A DNA stretch of 64,000 bases from the NCBI GenBank assembly GCA_030433215.1, contig JAUIMC010000011.1, forward strand, positions 1 to 64,000, in the 5' to 3' direction. Made by a program: the position numbers and the translations under genes. This DNA comes from Alphaproteobacteria bacterium (GTDB taxonomy: Bacteria; Pseudomonadota; Alphaproteobacteria; Caulobacterales; Parvularculaceae). This document shows positions 52,475 through 60,494 of this stretch, one piece after another (within the stretch, counting starts at the first letter, position 1; each line of letters starts with the position of its first letter). The notes under the pieces were generated by a model. That model was given only the letters and a program-made list of their open reading frames with translations, was not told the origin of the DNA and searched no databases.

Positions 52475-52576
52475 CGACTCCCCACGATTTAATCGTGGGG
52501 ACCATCATCCCCGATATGCCCATCAGTGAGGCAGTCGCGCGGGGGATGGGCGCCACGGTCAAGCCGTGGCGAGTCG
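52475..52576. other. folded multibranch element (candidate ncRNA or insertion-sequence end)
   Basis: A closing stem CGACT/AGTCG (52475-52479 with 52572-52576) encloses three hairpins. The first is CCCCACGAT-TTA-ATCGTGGGG (52480-52500, perfect 9 base pairs). The second pairs GCCCATC with GATGGGC (52518-52524 with 52545-52551). The third is GCCACGG-TCAAG-CCGTGGC (52552-52570). The second and third are directly adjacent, giving a compact junction. It could be a structured RNA or the decayed end of an IS200/IS605-like element, whose ends carry such hairpins. No transposase is visible. Confidence 0.45.
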
Positions 52577-52739
52577 GCGTCTCATCAGTCCCAAGGCGGA
52601 TTTTGCTGATAATAAGCCGTCTTAGATATCCGTGGATAACTACGCACCGAATGCGGGATTGAGTGAAGAATTCATCAGAAGTGATGAATTTTAAGCGCCG
52701 CCATGCGCGTTATTGGGGTGATGATCCCAACAACAAGAC

Positions 52740-52771
52740 CCGCTCATCCCGGCGAAGGCCGGGATGAGCGG
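52740..52771. repeat. REP-like hairpin
   Basis: CCGCTCATCCCGGC and GCCGGGATGAGCGG form a perfect 14-base-pair stem around GAAG. It lies 13 bases from the stop of the TfoX-like gene. The CCCGGCGAAGGCCGGG core resembles the palindrome at 44596-44646 and common alphaproteobacterial intergenic repeats. It may also act as a terminator for the minus-strand gene. Confidence 0.65.
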
Positions 52772-52784
52772 CGGATGGTAATGT

Positions 52785-53132
52785 CTAGGCTTTCTTCGCC
52801 AGCTTTTTCGCGCGCGCGGATGCGGCGAGCGCCAGCGTCGTCCAATGCCTCAACGCGTCTTCATCGTCGAAGATATCTTCGGGCGCGCTGTAATACGACA
52901 TGGTTCCGGTCTTGCCCTTCATCTCGACTTCGAAGGGATGCAATCCCGCCGCCTCGAATTCGGGCCGGGAGACGTCGTCGGCCTTGAACCAGATATCGTC
53001 ATCGCCGCAGATCGCGAAGATCGCGCCGTCGCAATAAACGCCCGCCCCGCCGAACATCTTGCGCACGCTGATGACGCCGAAAGGCGCGAACAGGTCTTTG
53101 ACGTAATCGAGATACGACGCAGAAGGAGCCAT
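52785..53132 (-). CDS. TfoX/Sxy family protein (N-terminal domain type)
   Basis: This 115-residue protein matches the TfoX N-terminal domain: LFAPFGVISVRKMFGGAGVYCDGAIFAICGDDDIWFKADD, and PFEVEMKGKTGTMSYYSAPEDIFDD. In gammaproteobacteria TfoX regulates competence, but single-domain proteins like this one are widespread and of unknown function. It is on the same strand as the suf operon, 27 bases after the small membrane protein gene, and could be at its tail. Confidence 0.88.
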   Translation of the reverse strand: MAPSASYLDYVKDLFAPFGVISVRKMFGGAGVYCDGAIFAICGDDDIWFKADDVSRPEFEAAGLHPFEVEMKGKTGTMSYYSAPEDIFDDEDALRHWTTLALAASARAKKLAKKA

Positions 53133-53159
53133 ATATCTGTTCGCGCCTGTTCCGCCCAG

Positions 53160-53426
53160 TTACCGGAATTTCCTTGGGATAAGGAATAAAATAATCCAGG
53201 GATAAATAGCGGTCCACATCAGAAGCACAATCACAAATTCCGGAATGCGCAGCAGCCAGCCGAAGAGATGCGGATTGCTTTCCACGCCTGCGATGCGAAC
53301 AAAGATCAAACCGACAACGATAAAAAAGTAAATGCGAAACCAGCGCGATTCACAAATACGCGCAGCAAACTGATAATTTTTCGAACGAAACCGGCTTAGC
53401 CAACCCTTATGGAGCTCGCGGCTCAC
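53160..53426 (-). CDS. small membrane protein downstream of sufA
   Basis: This 88-residue protein has two hydrophobic segments (about 31-49 and 60-83) and a basic N-terminus (HKGWLSRFRSKNYQF) and C-terminus. I do not recognise it. The start is GTG, overlapping the sufA stop by four bases (GTGA), so it is translationally coupled. Its codons are visibly AT-richer than the suf genes, which suggests a different origin. Confidence 0.62.
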   Translation of the reverse strand: MSRELHKGWLSRFRSKNYQFAARICESRWFRIYFFIVVGLIFVRIAGVESNPHLFGWLLRIPEFVIVLLMWTAIYPWIILFLIPRKFR

Positions 53427-53791
53427 GCGTCGGCTTTCGCCGGGACAATCGTCACGCTTTCGCCGCAGCCGCAGGCGTCGGTCTGGTTCGGATTGTTGAA
53501 GACGAAGCGCTGCGAAAGCTTTTCGGTGACGTAATCGACCTGCGTCCCGATGAGGAAGAGGATCGCCTTCGGGTCGATCAGGATCTTGATCCCGTTCTCT
53601 TCCACGACCTCGTCGAGCGCGCCCGCCTCGGTCGCGTAATCCATGGTGTATTCCATGCCGGCGCAGCCGCCGTTCTTCACGCCGATCTTGACGCCGATAT
53701 AATTCTCGTCGGTGGCGGACATGATTTCCTGCATCCGCTCGGCGGCGGCGTCAGTCAGGGTAATGACTTTCGGTCTCGGTCGTCTGGCCAT
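53423..53791 (-). CDS. sufA: A-type iron-sulfur carrier SufA
   Basis: This 122-residue A-type carrier takes Fe-S clusters from SufBCD to target proteins. The three ligand cysteines are present: Cys43 in NGGCAGMEY and Cys107/Cys109 in ACGCGES. The ATG at 53791 has GGAG six bases upstream; earlier in-frame starts lack one. The first 41 bases overlap the end of the upstream small gene in another frame, which is unusual for this operon. It could be called ErpA-like; the operon favours SufA. Confidence 0.92.
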   Translation of the reverse strand: MARRPRPKVITLTDAAAERMQEIMSATDENYIGVKIGVKNGGCAGMEYTMDYATEAGALDEVVEENGIKILIDPKAILFLIGTQVDYVTEKLSQRFVFNNPNQTDACGCGESVTIVPAKADA

Positions 53792-54149
53792 GTTTTTCTC
53801 CATAAATCGGACCGCGATCAGTCTTACAGTAGGCACATATACGGTTTGCCCAAGCCCCTCTGTAGAAAAAATCGTATTTAAAGGTCAAATCCAAAATTAA
53901 TAGTCGGCGGCATCCAAAACATTTAAAGCGGCAAATCATAATGCAAAGAATTATCGCAGTTATTGCAGGAACAACGACGCAAAACGCGACGGCAATCCAT
54001 ACAGCAAGATCTTCCGGCAACGCCCAAGCAATTAACGATACTACCAATACTGGCACAAAAATAATCGGCGCCAACGCTAAGCATAGAACTCCAAAATTCC
54101 ACCTTGCACGACGGCCTTCGAAAAACTCTTTGTCGAGCCTTACAACCAT
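53751..54149 (-). CDS. membrane protein with zinc-ribbon-like motif, inserted in the suf operon
   Basis: This 132-residue protein has two hydrophobic helices (about 20-44 and 48-72) and then C-x3-C-x2-C (CRFKCFGC) and C-x2-C (RICAYC), which could form a small zinc or cluster site in the cytoplasm. I do not recognise it. It overlaps the DUF59 gene by ten bases upstream and sufA by 41 bases downstream. The DNA is clearly AT-richer than its neighbours. No strong ribosome-binding site precedes the ATG, so translation may depend on coupling. Confidence 0.55.
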   Translation of the reverse strand: MVVRLDKEFFEGRRARWNFGVLCLALAPIIFVPVLVVSLIAWALPEDLAVWIAVAFCVVVPAITAIILCIMICRFKCFGCRRLLILDLTFKYDFFYRGAWANRICAYCKTDRGPIYGEKHGQTTETESHYPD

Positions 54150-54538
54150 CCCAACTCTAGTTTCGCCTCGTCGGACATCTTCTCCGGCGTCCAGGGCGGC
54201 TCGAAGGTCATGTTGACCTTCACATCTTCGACCCCTTCGACCCCGCGCACCGCGCCCTCGACCCAGCCGGGCATTTCGCCCGCCACCGGACAGCCCGGCG
54301 CGGTCAGCGTCATGTCGACGGTCAACAGACGGTCGTCGTCGAGATCCACCTTATAGATGAGGCCGAGCTCGTAAATATCAACCGGGATTTCCGGGTCATA
54401 AACGGTCTTCAACGACCGGATCACGTCGGCGGTGATCCGGTCCAGCTCCTCGGCCGGAATGGACGAGGCGCCCGAGGTTTCGGCCTGAGGCGCGGGCTCG
54501 GCCGGCGGGCTGACGTTAATGATGTCGCGATCTGTCAT
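54140..54538 (-). CDS. SUF system DUF59 (SufT/PaaD-like) protein
   Basis: This 132-residue protein has a low-complexity N-terminus (about 1-35) and a DUF59/MIP18 domain: VYDPEIPVDIYELGLIYKVDL and LTAPGCPVAGEMPGWVEGAV with the conserved Cys. Such proteins help mature Fe-S proteins and are regular members of alphaproteobacterial suf operons. The ATG at 54538 lies 13 bases after sufS; an upstream in-frame extension overlaps sufS and is rejected. Confidence 0.9.
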   Translation of the reverse strand: MTDRDIINVSPPAEPAPQAETSGASSIPAEELDRITADVIRSLKTVYDPEIPVDIYELGLIYKVDLDDDRLLTVDMTLTAPGCPVAGEMPGWVEGAVRGVEGVEDVKVNMTFEPPWTPEKMSDEAKLELGWL

Positions 54539-54551
54539 CTTCTCACTACTC

Positions 54552-55793
54552 TTAACCAAGCATCTGGTGCGTCTTGTGGAGCCCTGCAACCAGCGCCTCC
54601 ACGTCTTCATGGGTGTTGTAGGCGGCGAAACTCGCCCGCGCGGTCGCGGACACGCCGAGGCGCAGCATCAGCGGCTGGGCGCAATGGTGCCCGGCGCGCA
54701 CGGCGACCCCTGTACGATCCAGGATCGCGGAAATGTCGTGCGGGTGCGCGCCCTCCACCGTGAAGGCGATGATCGGCGCTTTGTTTTCCGCGCGTCCGAA
54801 GACGCGCACGAAATTGAGCTTCGCCAGTTCTTCGAGCACATGGGTCTTGAGGCGCGCTTCATGAGCAGCGATGGCCTCGACGCCTTTTTCGCGCATCCAG
54901 GTCAAGGACGCGCCGAGCCCGATGGCCTCGAGGATCGGCGGCGTGCCCGCTTCGAAGCGGTGCGGCGGGTCGTTATAGGTGACGGCATCCTGCGTCACCA
55001 TGTCGATCATTTCGCCGCCGCCCTTGAACGGCGGCAGGGCGTTGAGCGCGTCCATCTTGCCGTAGAGAACGCCCACGCCGGACGGCCCGTAAAGCTTGTG
55101 GCCGGTCATGACATAGAAGTCGCAGTCAATGTCCTGCACGTCGACGGCGCCGTGCACGCCCGCCTGGCAACCGTCGAAGAGGATCTTCGCGCCATGTTCG
55201 TGAGCAATGGCCGTCAACTCTTTCGCCGGCGTCTCGGCGCCCAAGACATTCGACATATGGGAGATCGCGACCAGCTTCGTCTTGTCCGTGAAGAGTGCGC
55301 GATAGGCGTCGAGGTCGATCTCGCCGTCATCGGAAACGTCGAGCCATTTCAGGACCGCGCCCTTGCGCTCGCGCAACAGATGCCAGGGCACGATATTGGA
55401 GTGGTGCTCGGCGACGGAGAGAATGATCTCGTCGCCCTCGCCTATCTCTTGCACCCCCATCGCATAAGAAACGAGATTGAACGCATCCGTGCCGCCCGAC
55501 GTAAAGACGATCTCATCCGCCGAGCGGGCGTTCAGAAACGCCGCAACCGTTTTGCGCGCCTCTTCATAGGCCGCCGTCGTCTCGTTCGAGAGGAGATGCA
55601 GCCCGCGATGCACATTCGCATAGGAGTGCTCCATTGAATGCGTCAGGGCGTCGATCACAGCGCGCGGCTTCTGCGCCGAGGCCGCGCTGTCGAGATAGAC
55701 GAGCCGCTTGCCATAGGCGTCGCGTTCAAGGATCGGAAACTCCTTGCGCAAAGCCTCGACATCGAGAGGGGTTATGGGCGCGCCGTCACTCAT
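54552..55793 (-). CDS. sufS: cysteine desulfurase SufS
   Basis: This 413-residue group II cysteine desulfurase uses pyridoxal phosphate bound to Lys233 (MTGHKLYGP) and carries the persulfide on Cys371 (RAGHHCAQP). The EAGTPPILEAIGLGASL segment is typical. It supplies sulfur to SufBCD, usually through SufE, and no sufE is in the window. Its ATG overlaps the sufD stop by four bases. Confidence 0.96.
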   Translation of the reverse strand: MSDGAPITPLDVEALRKEFPILERDAYGKRLVYLDSAASAQKPRAVIDALTHSMEHSYANVHRGLHLLSNETTAAYEEARKTVAAFLNARSADEIVFTSGGTDAFNLVSYAMGVQEIGEGDEIILSVAEHHSNIVPWHLLRERKGAVLKWLDVSDDGEIDLDAYRALFTDKTKLVAISHMSNVLGAETPAKELTAIAHEHGAKILFDGCQAGVHGAVDVQDIDCDFYVMTGHKLYGPSGVGVLYGKMDALNALPPFKGGGEMIDMVTQDAVTYNDPPHRFEAGTPPILEAIGLGASLTWMREKGVEAIAAHEARLKTHVLEELAKLNFVRVFGRAENKAPIIAFTVEGAHPHDISAILDRTGVAVRAGHHCAQPLMLRLGVSATARASFAAYNTHEDVEALVAGLHKTHQMLG

Positions 55794-57016
55794 GCTTTCT
55801 CCAGCCAGTCGGAAACGCGCGCGGCGAATATCGCGCGCAAGCCTTCGTCTTCTATGTTTTCCGTCACCTCGCCCACAAACGCCTCGACGAGCAGCGCGCG
55901 CGCAGAAGCCTCATCGAGCCCGCGCTGGCGCAGATAAAACAGCGCGTCGTCGTCGAGCGCGCCGACGGTCGAACCGTGGGCGCATTCGACATCGTCGGCG
56001 TAAATCTCAAGCTCGGGCTTGTGGTTCGCCTCAGCGCCGTCAGAAAGAAGCAGCGCATTGGCGGTCATTTTCGCGTCCGTCTTCTGCGCGGCGCGCAGGA
56101 CATTGAACTTGCCCTGGAACACATTGCGCGCGCGGTCCTTGGCGACGCCCTTGTGCAGCTGCGCCGCGGCGCAGTCCGGCGCGCGGAACAGCGCCTCGCT
56201 CGTGAAGTCCGCATGGCGTTCGCCCGACAGCAGCGACGCGCTGTTCATGGAGGCCGAGGAACCGGGCGCCCAGAAATGCACATGGGTCTCGTGCCGGGAC
56301 AGGCGCCCGCCGGTGGAAAGGCCGGTCTGGTAAAACTTTGCTTTTTCATCGAGCTTCGCGGCGCAAATTGCGTGCGTCACATTTTCCGCGCTCGTTTCGT
56401 TCAGGACGGCGCGGCGGAACTCGGCGCCGTCGCGCACCACCATGTGGCAGAGATGGGAATAAAACCCGGCGCCCTCGCCTTCATAGGTTTCGATGATCTG
56501 CACTTTTGCATTGTCCGCAATGCGCAGCATGGACTGGGCGAAGGAGAACCCGGCGCCGCCATTGATGTGACGAATGAGGATGGGCCGTTCGAAATCGACG
56601 CCGTCCAGCACTTCGATCCCCAGCGCCTTGCGCGTCATGGCGACGTTCAAGGTGGCGATGGGATGGTTTTCAAGCTCGTCGATCGTGCCGACCGGGTCCA
56701 TCACGCCGTAGCGCAAGCCTTCGGGCGCGTCTTCCTTCGGCAGGTCGATGCGGCCGTTGACGATGCGGAATTCAAGCGGCTCGAGCGCGGCGAAAGGCGA
56801 TGGTTCAATCTCCGGCGTTTCGACCTCGCCCGGCGCATCTTTACGCAGGACGGCGTTCACATCGCTCCATTTCCAGCCCTCGACGCGCCGGTGCGGCAGG
56901 CCGAGCTTCGCGAACCGGTCGAACGCCGCCGCCTGGCGCTCATTGGTTTTCGAGCGCGCTTCATATGCCGCCTCAATCGCGGCCTCGAAAGCAGATGGAT
57001 TGGCGAGAGCCGTCAT
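55790..57016 (-). CDS. sufD: Fe-S cluster assembly protein SufD
   Basis: This 408-residue SufD has a helical N-terminal region (about 1-70, PHRRVEGWKWSDV) and the beta-helix core, ending with HGSTVGALDDDALFYLRQRGLDEASARALLVEAF. The core residues around HGSTVG contain the His and nearby Cys (VECAHGSTVG) of the SufB-SufD cluster site. It is part of the SufBC2D scaffold. It starts five bases after sufC. Confidence 0.95.
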   Translation of the reverse strand: MTALANPSAFEAAIEAAYEARSKTNERQAAAFDRFAKLGLPHRRVEGWKWSDVNAVLRKDAPGEVETPEIEPSPFAALEPLEFRIVNGRIDLPKEDAPEGLRYGVMDPVGTIDELENHPIATLNVAMTRKALGIEVLDGVDFERPILIRHINGGAGFSFAQSMLRIADNAKVQIIETYEGEGAGFYSHLCHMVVRDGAEFRRAVLNETSAENVTHAICAAKLDEKAKFYQTGLSTGGRLSRHETHVHFWAPGSSASMNSASLLSGERHADFTSEALFRAPDCAAAQLHKGVAKDRARNVFQGKFNVLRAAQKTDAKMTANALLLSDGAEANHKPELEIYADDVECAHGSTVGALDDDALFYLRQRGLDEASARALLVEAFVGEVTENIEDEGLRAIFAARVSDWLEKA

Positions 57017-57021
57017 AATCT

Positions 57022-57783
57022 TTACGCCGCCTCGATAAACTGATCGTAGCCGGACTTCTCGAGCTCGACCGCAAGCTCCGGCCCGCCGGATTTGACGATG
57101 CGCCCGCCGGCGAGCACATGCACCGCGTCCGGCTTGATGTAGTCGAGAAGCCGCTGATAGTGGGTGATGACGAGGAAGCCGCGATCCGGACCCCGCAATT
57201 CGTTCACCACGGCGCCGACCATTTTCAACGCATCGATGTCGAGCCCGGAATCGGTCTCGTCCATGATCGCGAAACGCGGTTCGAACATCGCCATTTGCAG
57301 CATTTCCATGCGCTTCTTCTCGCCGCCGGAAAAACCGACATTGAACTGGCGCTTCAGCTTGGCGTCGTCGAGCCCGACGAGTTTGGCTTTTTCGCGAATG
57401 AGGCGGATGAAATCCGCCGCGGAAACTTCGCCCTCGCCCCGCGCCTTGCGCTGGGCGTTCAAGGCCGTGCGGATGAAATTCATGGTCTGCACGCCGGGGA
57501 TTTCCATGGGGTGCTGGAAGGACAGGAACAGCCCCTTCGCCGCGCGCTCGTCCGGGTCGAGGCCCATGACGCTTTGTCCGTCAAGCAAGACGTCGCCCGA
57601 CGTCGCCTCATAGCCGTCGCGTCCGGCGACGGTGTAAGACAGCGTCGACTTGCCGGAGCCGTTCGGCCCCATGATGGCGTGCACTTCGCCTTTCGGGACC
57701 TCAAGCGAGAGCCCTTTCAGGATTTCATTACCGTCGCCGTTTTCGTTTCCAACGGCGACATGGAGGTCTTCAATCTTCAACAT
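57022..57783 (-). CDS. sufC: Fe-S cluster assembly ATPase SufC
   Basis: This 253-residue ABC-type ATPase has Walker A GPNGSGKST (39-47), the SufC-type signature FSGGEKKRMEM and Walker B AIMDETDSGLDID. It drives conformational change of the SufBCD scaffold. The ATG overlaps the stop of the preceding RidA-like gene by one base (TAATG), so their translation is coupled. Confidence 0.96.
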   Translation of the reverse strand: MLKIEDLHVAVGNENGDGNEILKGLSLEVPKGEVHAIMGPNGSGKSTLSYTVAGRDGYEATSGDVLLDGQSVMGLDPDERAAKGLFLSFQHPMEIPGVQTMNFIRTALNAQRKARGEGEVSAADFIRLIREKAKLVGLDDAKLKRQFNVGFSGGEKKRMEMLQMAMFEPRFAIMDETDSGLDIDALKMVGAVVNELRGPDRGFLVITHYQRLLDYIKPDAVHVLAGGRIVKSGGPELAVELEKSGYDQFIEAA

Positions 57784-58217
57784 TAGTCCGTCTTTCTGAC
57801 TGCCAGGCATTCGATTTCGAGCGCGGCGCCGAGCGCCAGCCCGTTGACGCCGAAGGTGGAGCGCGCGGGCTTCGGGTCCGGCAACGCCGCGGCGTAAGCC
57901 GCATTCATCTCGCCATATGCCGCCATGTCGCCCAGAAACACCGTGCATTTGACGATGTCGGAAAGCTCCGCGCCGACCGCCGCAAGCGTCTTTTCGTAAT
58001 TCTTGAAAATCTGCGTCGTCTGCGGCCCGACGCCGCCTTCCGCAAGTTCGCCGTCCTCAGTCAGGCCGATCTCGCCGGAGAGATAGATCGTGTCGCCGAC
58101 CACCACCGCCGACGAGAAGGGATAGCCCTCCATGGACGGGTCCTTGTAATGCTCGCGTTCGCCCGCAAAAGCCGCGGTCGTCACAAATGCGCAAATCATC
58201 CCCAAGAAAAATTTCAT
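57783..58217 (-). CDS. exported RidA family protein
   Basis: This 144-residue protein is a RidA/YjgF homologue with a signal peptide (MKFFLGMICAFVTTAAFAG, cleavage near residue 18). The RidA active-site Arg119 (PARSTF) and the Glu 15 residues later (Glu134) are kept, so imine/enamine deaminase activity is possible. Canonical RidA is cytoplasmic and destroys 2-aminoacrylate from PLP enzymes; an exported form inside a suf operon is odd. It is coupled to sufC. Confidence 0.9.
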   Translation of the reverse strand: MKFFLGMICAFVTTAAFAGEREHYKDPSMEGYPFSSAVVVGDTIYLSGEIGLTEDGELAEGGVGPQTTQIFKNYEKTLAAVGAELSDIVKCTVFLGDMAAYGEMNAAYAAALPDPKPARSTFGVNGLALGAALEIECLAVRKTD

Positions 58218-58243
58218 CGTCGTTGTTCCCCTGATGAAGCCGG

Positions 58244-58483
58244 TCAGGCTTTTGATACGTGTTTGGCGGTAAAGGCGTGAAGCCGTTCGCGGGCTTTCAC
58301 GAACTCCTCGTGAGCCTTCATTTCCGCCACGAAGCCGTTCTGGTCGAACTTGTCGCGGTCGTAATGGCGCGCCATCTCCGAAAAGGCGCCGCCGATATGG
58401 CTGAGCGCGGCCTCATAGGCTTTGCGCTTTTCCTCATAATCCGCGTAGAGCTTTTCCCACTCTTTCCATTCTTTCTCGTTCAT
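58244..58483 (-). CDS. hypothetical 79-residue helical protein
   Basis: This small protein is highly charged and predicted all-helical (MNEKEWKEWEKLYADYEEKR; KAHEEFVKARERLHAFTAKH), with no membrane segment. I do not recognise it. GAGGAAAG precedes the ATG. It lies between the exported cupin and the exported RidA genes in the suf operon. A coiled-coil adaptor is one possibility, without further support. Confidence 0.65.
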   Translation of the reverse strand: MNEKEWKEWEKLYADYEEKRKAYEAALSHIGGAFSEMARHYDRDKFDQNGFVAEMKAHEEFVKARERLHAFTAKHVSKA

Positions 58484-58500
58484 GGCTCGCTTTCCTCTAC

Positions 58501-58956
58501 TTACTGCGCGGCCGATTTCGGCTCGAAGATCAGATAGACACTCTCCGTCTCGCCGACATTCACCGCCTCGTGCCATTCGACGCCGTCGCTCCACCAGGAA
58601 GCGCCGTCGCCGGTCTCCATGTCGCGCGTACCGTCCGCATCGGTGATGCGCATGGTCCCGCCTTTCAGGATGTAGCCGTAATGGGGCGGGTGATAATGGC
58701 GCTCATGGCCGACGCCCGGCGGGAATGTGCAGCGCGCGACGCGCGTTTCTTCGTTCTCGAACAGAAGTTCGCAGACTTTCTCGCCCTTCCAGCCGGCGTC
58801 GATGGCGTGCGGCAGCGCGGCATCGCCTTGCGTTTCCGCACTCGCCTTTTTCATCACCAGCGCGCCGCCGGAGGCCGGGATCGGGTTTTCCTCCGGCTGC
58901 GCCGAAGCGCTCGCCGTCAGGGCGACAAACGCCGTAAAACAACTGACCACTCTCAT
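58501..58956 (-). CDS. exported cupin domain protein
   Basis: This 151-residue protein has a signal peptide (cleavage near SASAQ, about 18) and a cupin domain (about 60-148) with GVGHERHYHPPHYGYILKGG, which supplies several His metal ligands, and DGVEWHEAVNVG for the second motif. A periplasmic metal-dependent function is likely but unknown. Its ATG overlaps the sufB stop by one base (TAATG), so it is translated with SufB. Confidence 0.85.
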   Translation of the reverse strand: MRVVSCFTAFVALTASASAQPEENPIPASGGALVMKKASAETQGDAALPHAIDAGWKGEKVCELLFENEETRVARCTFPPGVGHERHYHPPHYGYILKGGTMRITDADGTRDMETGDGASWWSDGVEWHEAVNVGETESVYLIFEPKSAAQ

Positions 58957-60494
58957 TACCCGACGCTCCCTTCGAGACTCACCGAGACAAGCTTCTGCGC
59001 TTCGACGGCGAATTCCATGGGCAGCTCCTGCAGGACTTCCTTGCAGAAGCCGTTGACGAGAAGCGCCACGGCTTCCTCTTCGGAAAGGCCGCGCTGCTGG
59101 CAATAGAAAAGCTGGTCTTCCGAAAGCCGCGAGGTCGTCGCCTCATGCTCGAGGATCGCGCGCGGATTTTTACTCTCCACGTAAGGCACGGTGTGAGCGC
59201 CGCATTGATCGCCGATGAGGAGCGAGTCGCATTGCGTGAAATTGCGCGCGCCTTCGGCCTTGCGGTGAATGCTGACAAGCCCGCGATAGGTGGAGTTCGA
59301 TTTGCCCGCCGAAATGCCTTTGGCAATGATCCGCGACCTAGTGTTCTTGCCCAAGTGAATCATCTTGGTGCCGGTGTCGGCCTGCTGGTAATTGTTGGTG
59401 ATGGCGATGGAGTAGAACTCGCCTTGCGAATTGTCGCCTTTCAGGACGCAGGAGGGATATTTCCACGTCACCGCGGAGCCGGTCTCGACCTGCGTCCAAG
59501 ACACCTTGGAATTCACCCCGCGGCAGTCGGCGCGCTTGGTGACGAAATTATAGATGCCGCCCTTGCCGTCCTTGTCGCCGGGATACCAGTTCTGGACCGT
59601 CGAATATTTGATCTCGGCGTCGTCTTCGACGACAAGCTCGACGACGGCGGCGTGAAGCTGGTTTTCGTCGCGCATGGGCGCAGTGCAGCCTTCGAGATAG
59701 CTCACATAAGAGCCCGGCGCAGCGACGATGAGCGTGCGCTCGAACTGGCCGGTGTTCGCCTCGTTGATGCGGAAATAAGTCGACAGCTCCATGGGGCAGC
59801 GAACGCCTTCCGGCACATAAACGAAAGTGCCGTCGGAAAAGACCGCCGTGTTCAGGGTCGCGAAGAAATTATCGGAGGCCGGCACCACGGTGCCGAGATA
59901 TTTCCGCACGAGGTCCGGATGCTCGCGCACGGCCTCTGAAATCGACATGAAGATGACGCCGGCTTTTTCGAGCTCTTTTTTAAACGTCGTGGCGACGGAA
60001 ACGGAATCGAAGACCGCGTCGACGGCGACCTTGCTCCCCGACCCGTTTGTCTCGCCATCGGGATGGGTGCGCGCTTCGCCGGGGCTCTGTCCCGCCCCTT
60101 CGACGCCGAGCAGGACCTCCGCTTCTTTCAGCGGGATGCCGAGCTTTTCGAAATCCTCAAGGATTTCCTTCGGCACGTCGTCGATGGATTCGTATTTCGC
60201 GCCCGAGGTGGGCTCGGAATAATAATAATGGTCCTGATAGTCGATGGGCGGATAATGCACCATCGCCCATTCCGGCTCTTTCATGGTGAGCCAGCGCCGG
60301 AACGCCTCGAGCCGCCATTCAAGGAGCCATTCCGGCTCTTCCTTTTTGGCGGAGATAAAGCGCACCGTGTCTTCATTGAGACCCTTCGGCGCCTTCACCG
60401 ACTCGATGTCGGTCGTGAAGCCGTATTTATAGGTCTCCAGCGCTTTCGCCGTGTCGACGGTTTCTTTCGAAATGGATTCTTTGACTTCTGACAT
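58956..60494 (-). CDS. sufB: Fe-S cluster assembly protein SufB
   Basis: This 512-residue protein is the core SufB scaffold. It has [18 protein letters not shown] at the N-terminus, the beta-helix with [22 protein letters not shown] and [21 protein letters not shown], and the C-terminal [31 protein letters not shown] with the Cys/Glu/His cluster-assembly region. The length (about 500) matches the family. The start directly abuts the stop of the second cysteine desulfurase. Confidence 0.96.
   Translation of the reverse strand: MSEVKESISKETVDTAKALETYKYGFTTDIESVKAPKGLNEDTVRFISAKKEEPEWLLEWRLEAFRRWLTMKEPEWAMVHYPPIDYQDHYYYSEPTSGAKYESIDDVPKEILEDFEKLGIPLKEAEVLLGVEGAGQSPGEARTHPDGETNGSGSKVAVDAVFDSVSVATTFKKELEKAGVIFMSISEAVREHPDLVRKYLGTVVPASDNFFATLNTAVFSDGTFVYVPEGVRCPMELSTYFRINEANTGQFERTLIVAAPGSYVSYLEGCTAPMRDENQLHAAVVELVVEDDAEIKYSTVQNWYPGDKDGKGGIYNFVTKRADCRGVNSKVSWTQVETGSAVTWKYPSCVLKGDNSQGEFYSIAITNNYQQADTGTKMIHLGKNTRSRIIAKGISAGKSNSTYRGLVSIHRKAEGARNFTQCDSLLIGDQCGAHTVPYVESKNPRAILEHEATTSRLSEDQLFYCQQRGLSEEEAVALLVNGFCKEVLQELPMEFAVEAQKLVSVSLEGSVG

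Larger units (their letters stand above)
52283..52784. other. 502-base intergenic region without genes
   Basis: No convincing gene is present. From left to right it holds a direct repeat of ATTTGCGTAAAAC (52316-52328 and 52386-52398), the folded element at 52475-52576, a 9-base-pair hairpin AATTCATCA-GAAG-TGATGAATT followed by TT (52669-52692), and a REP-like hairpin at 52740-52771. Composition is AT-richer than the neighbours. Confidence 0.7.

Noticed and set aside
51051-52633. Direct repeat TAGATATCCGT at 51051-51061 and 52623-52633, possible flanks of an inserted segment
   Set aside because: An 11-base repeat is expected many times by chance in 64 kb, and nothing between the copies looks like a mobile element.
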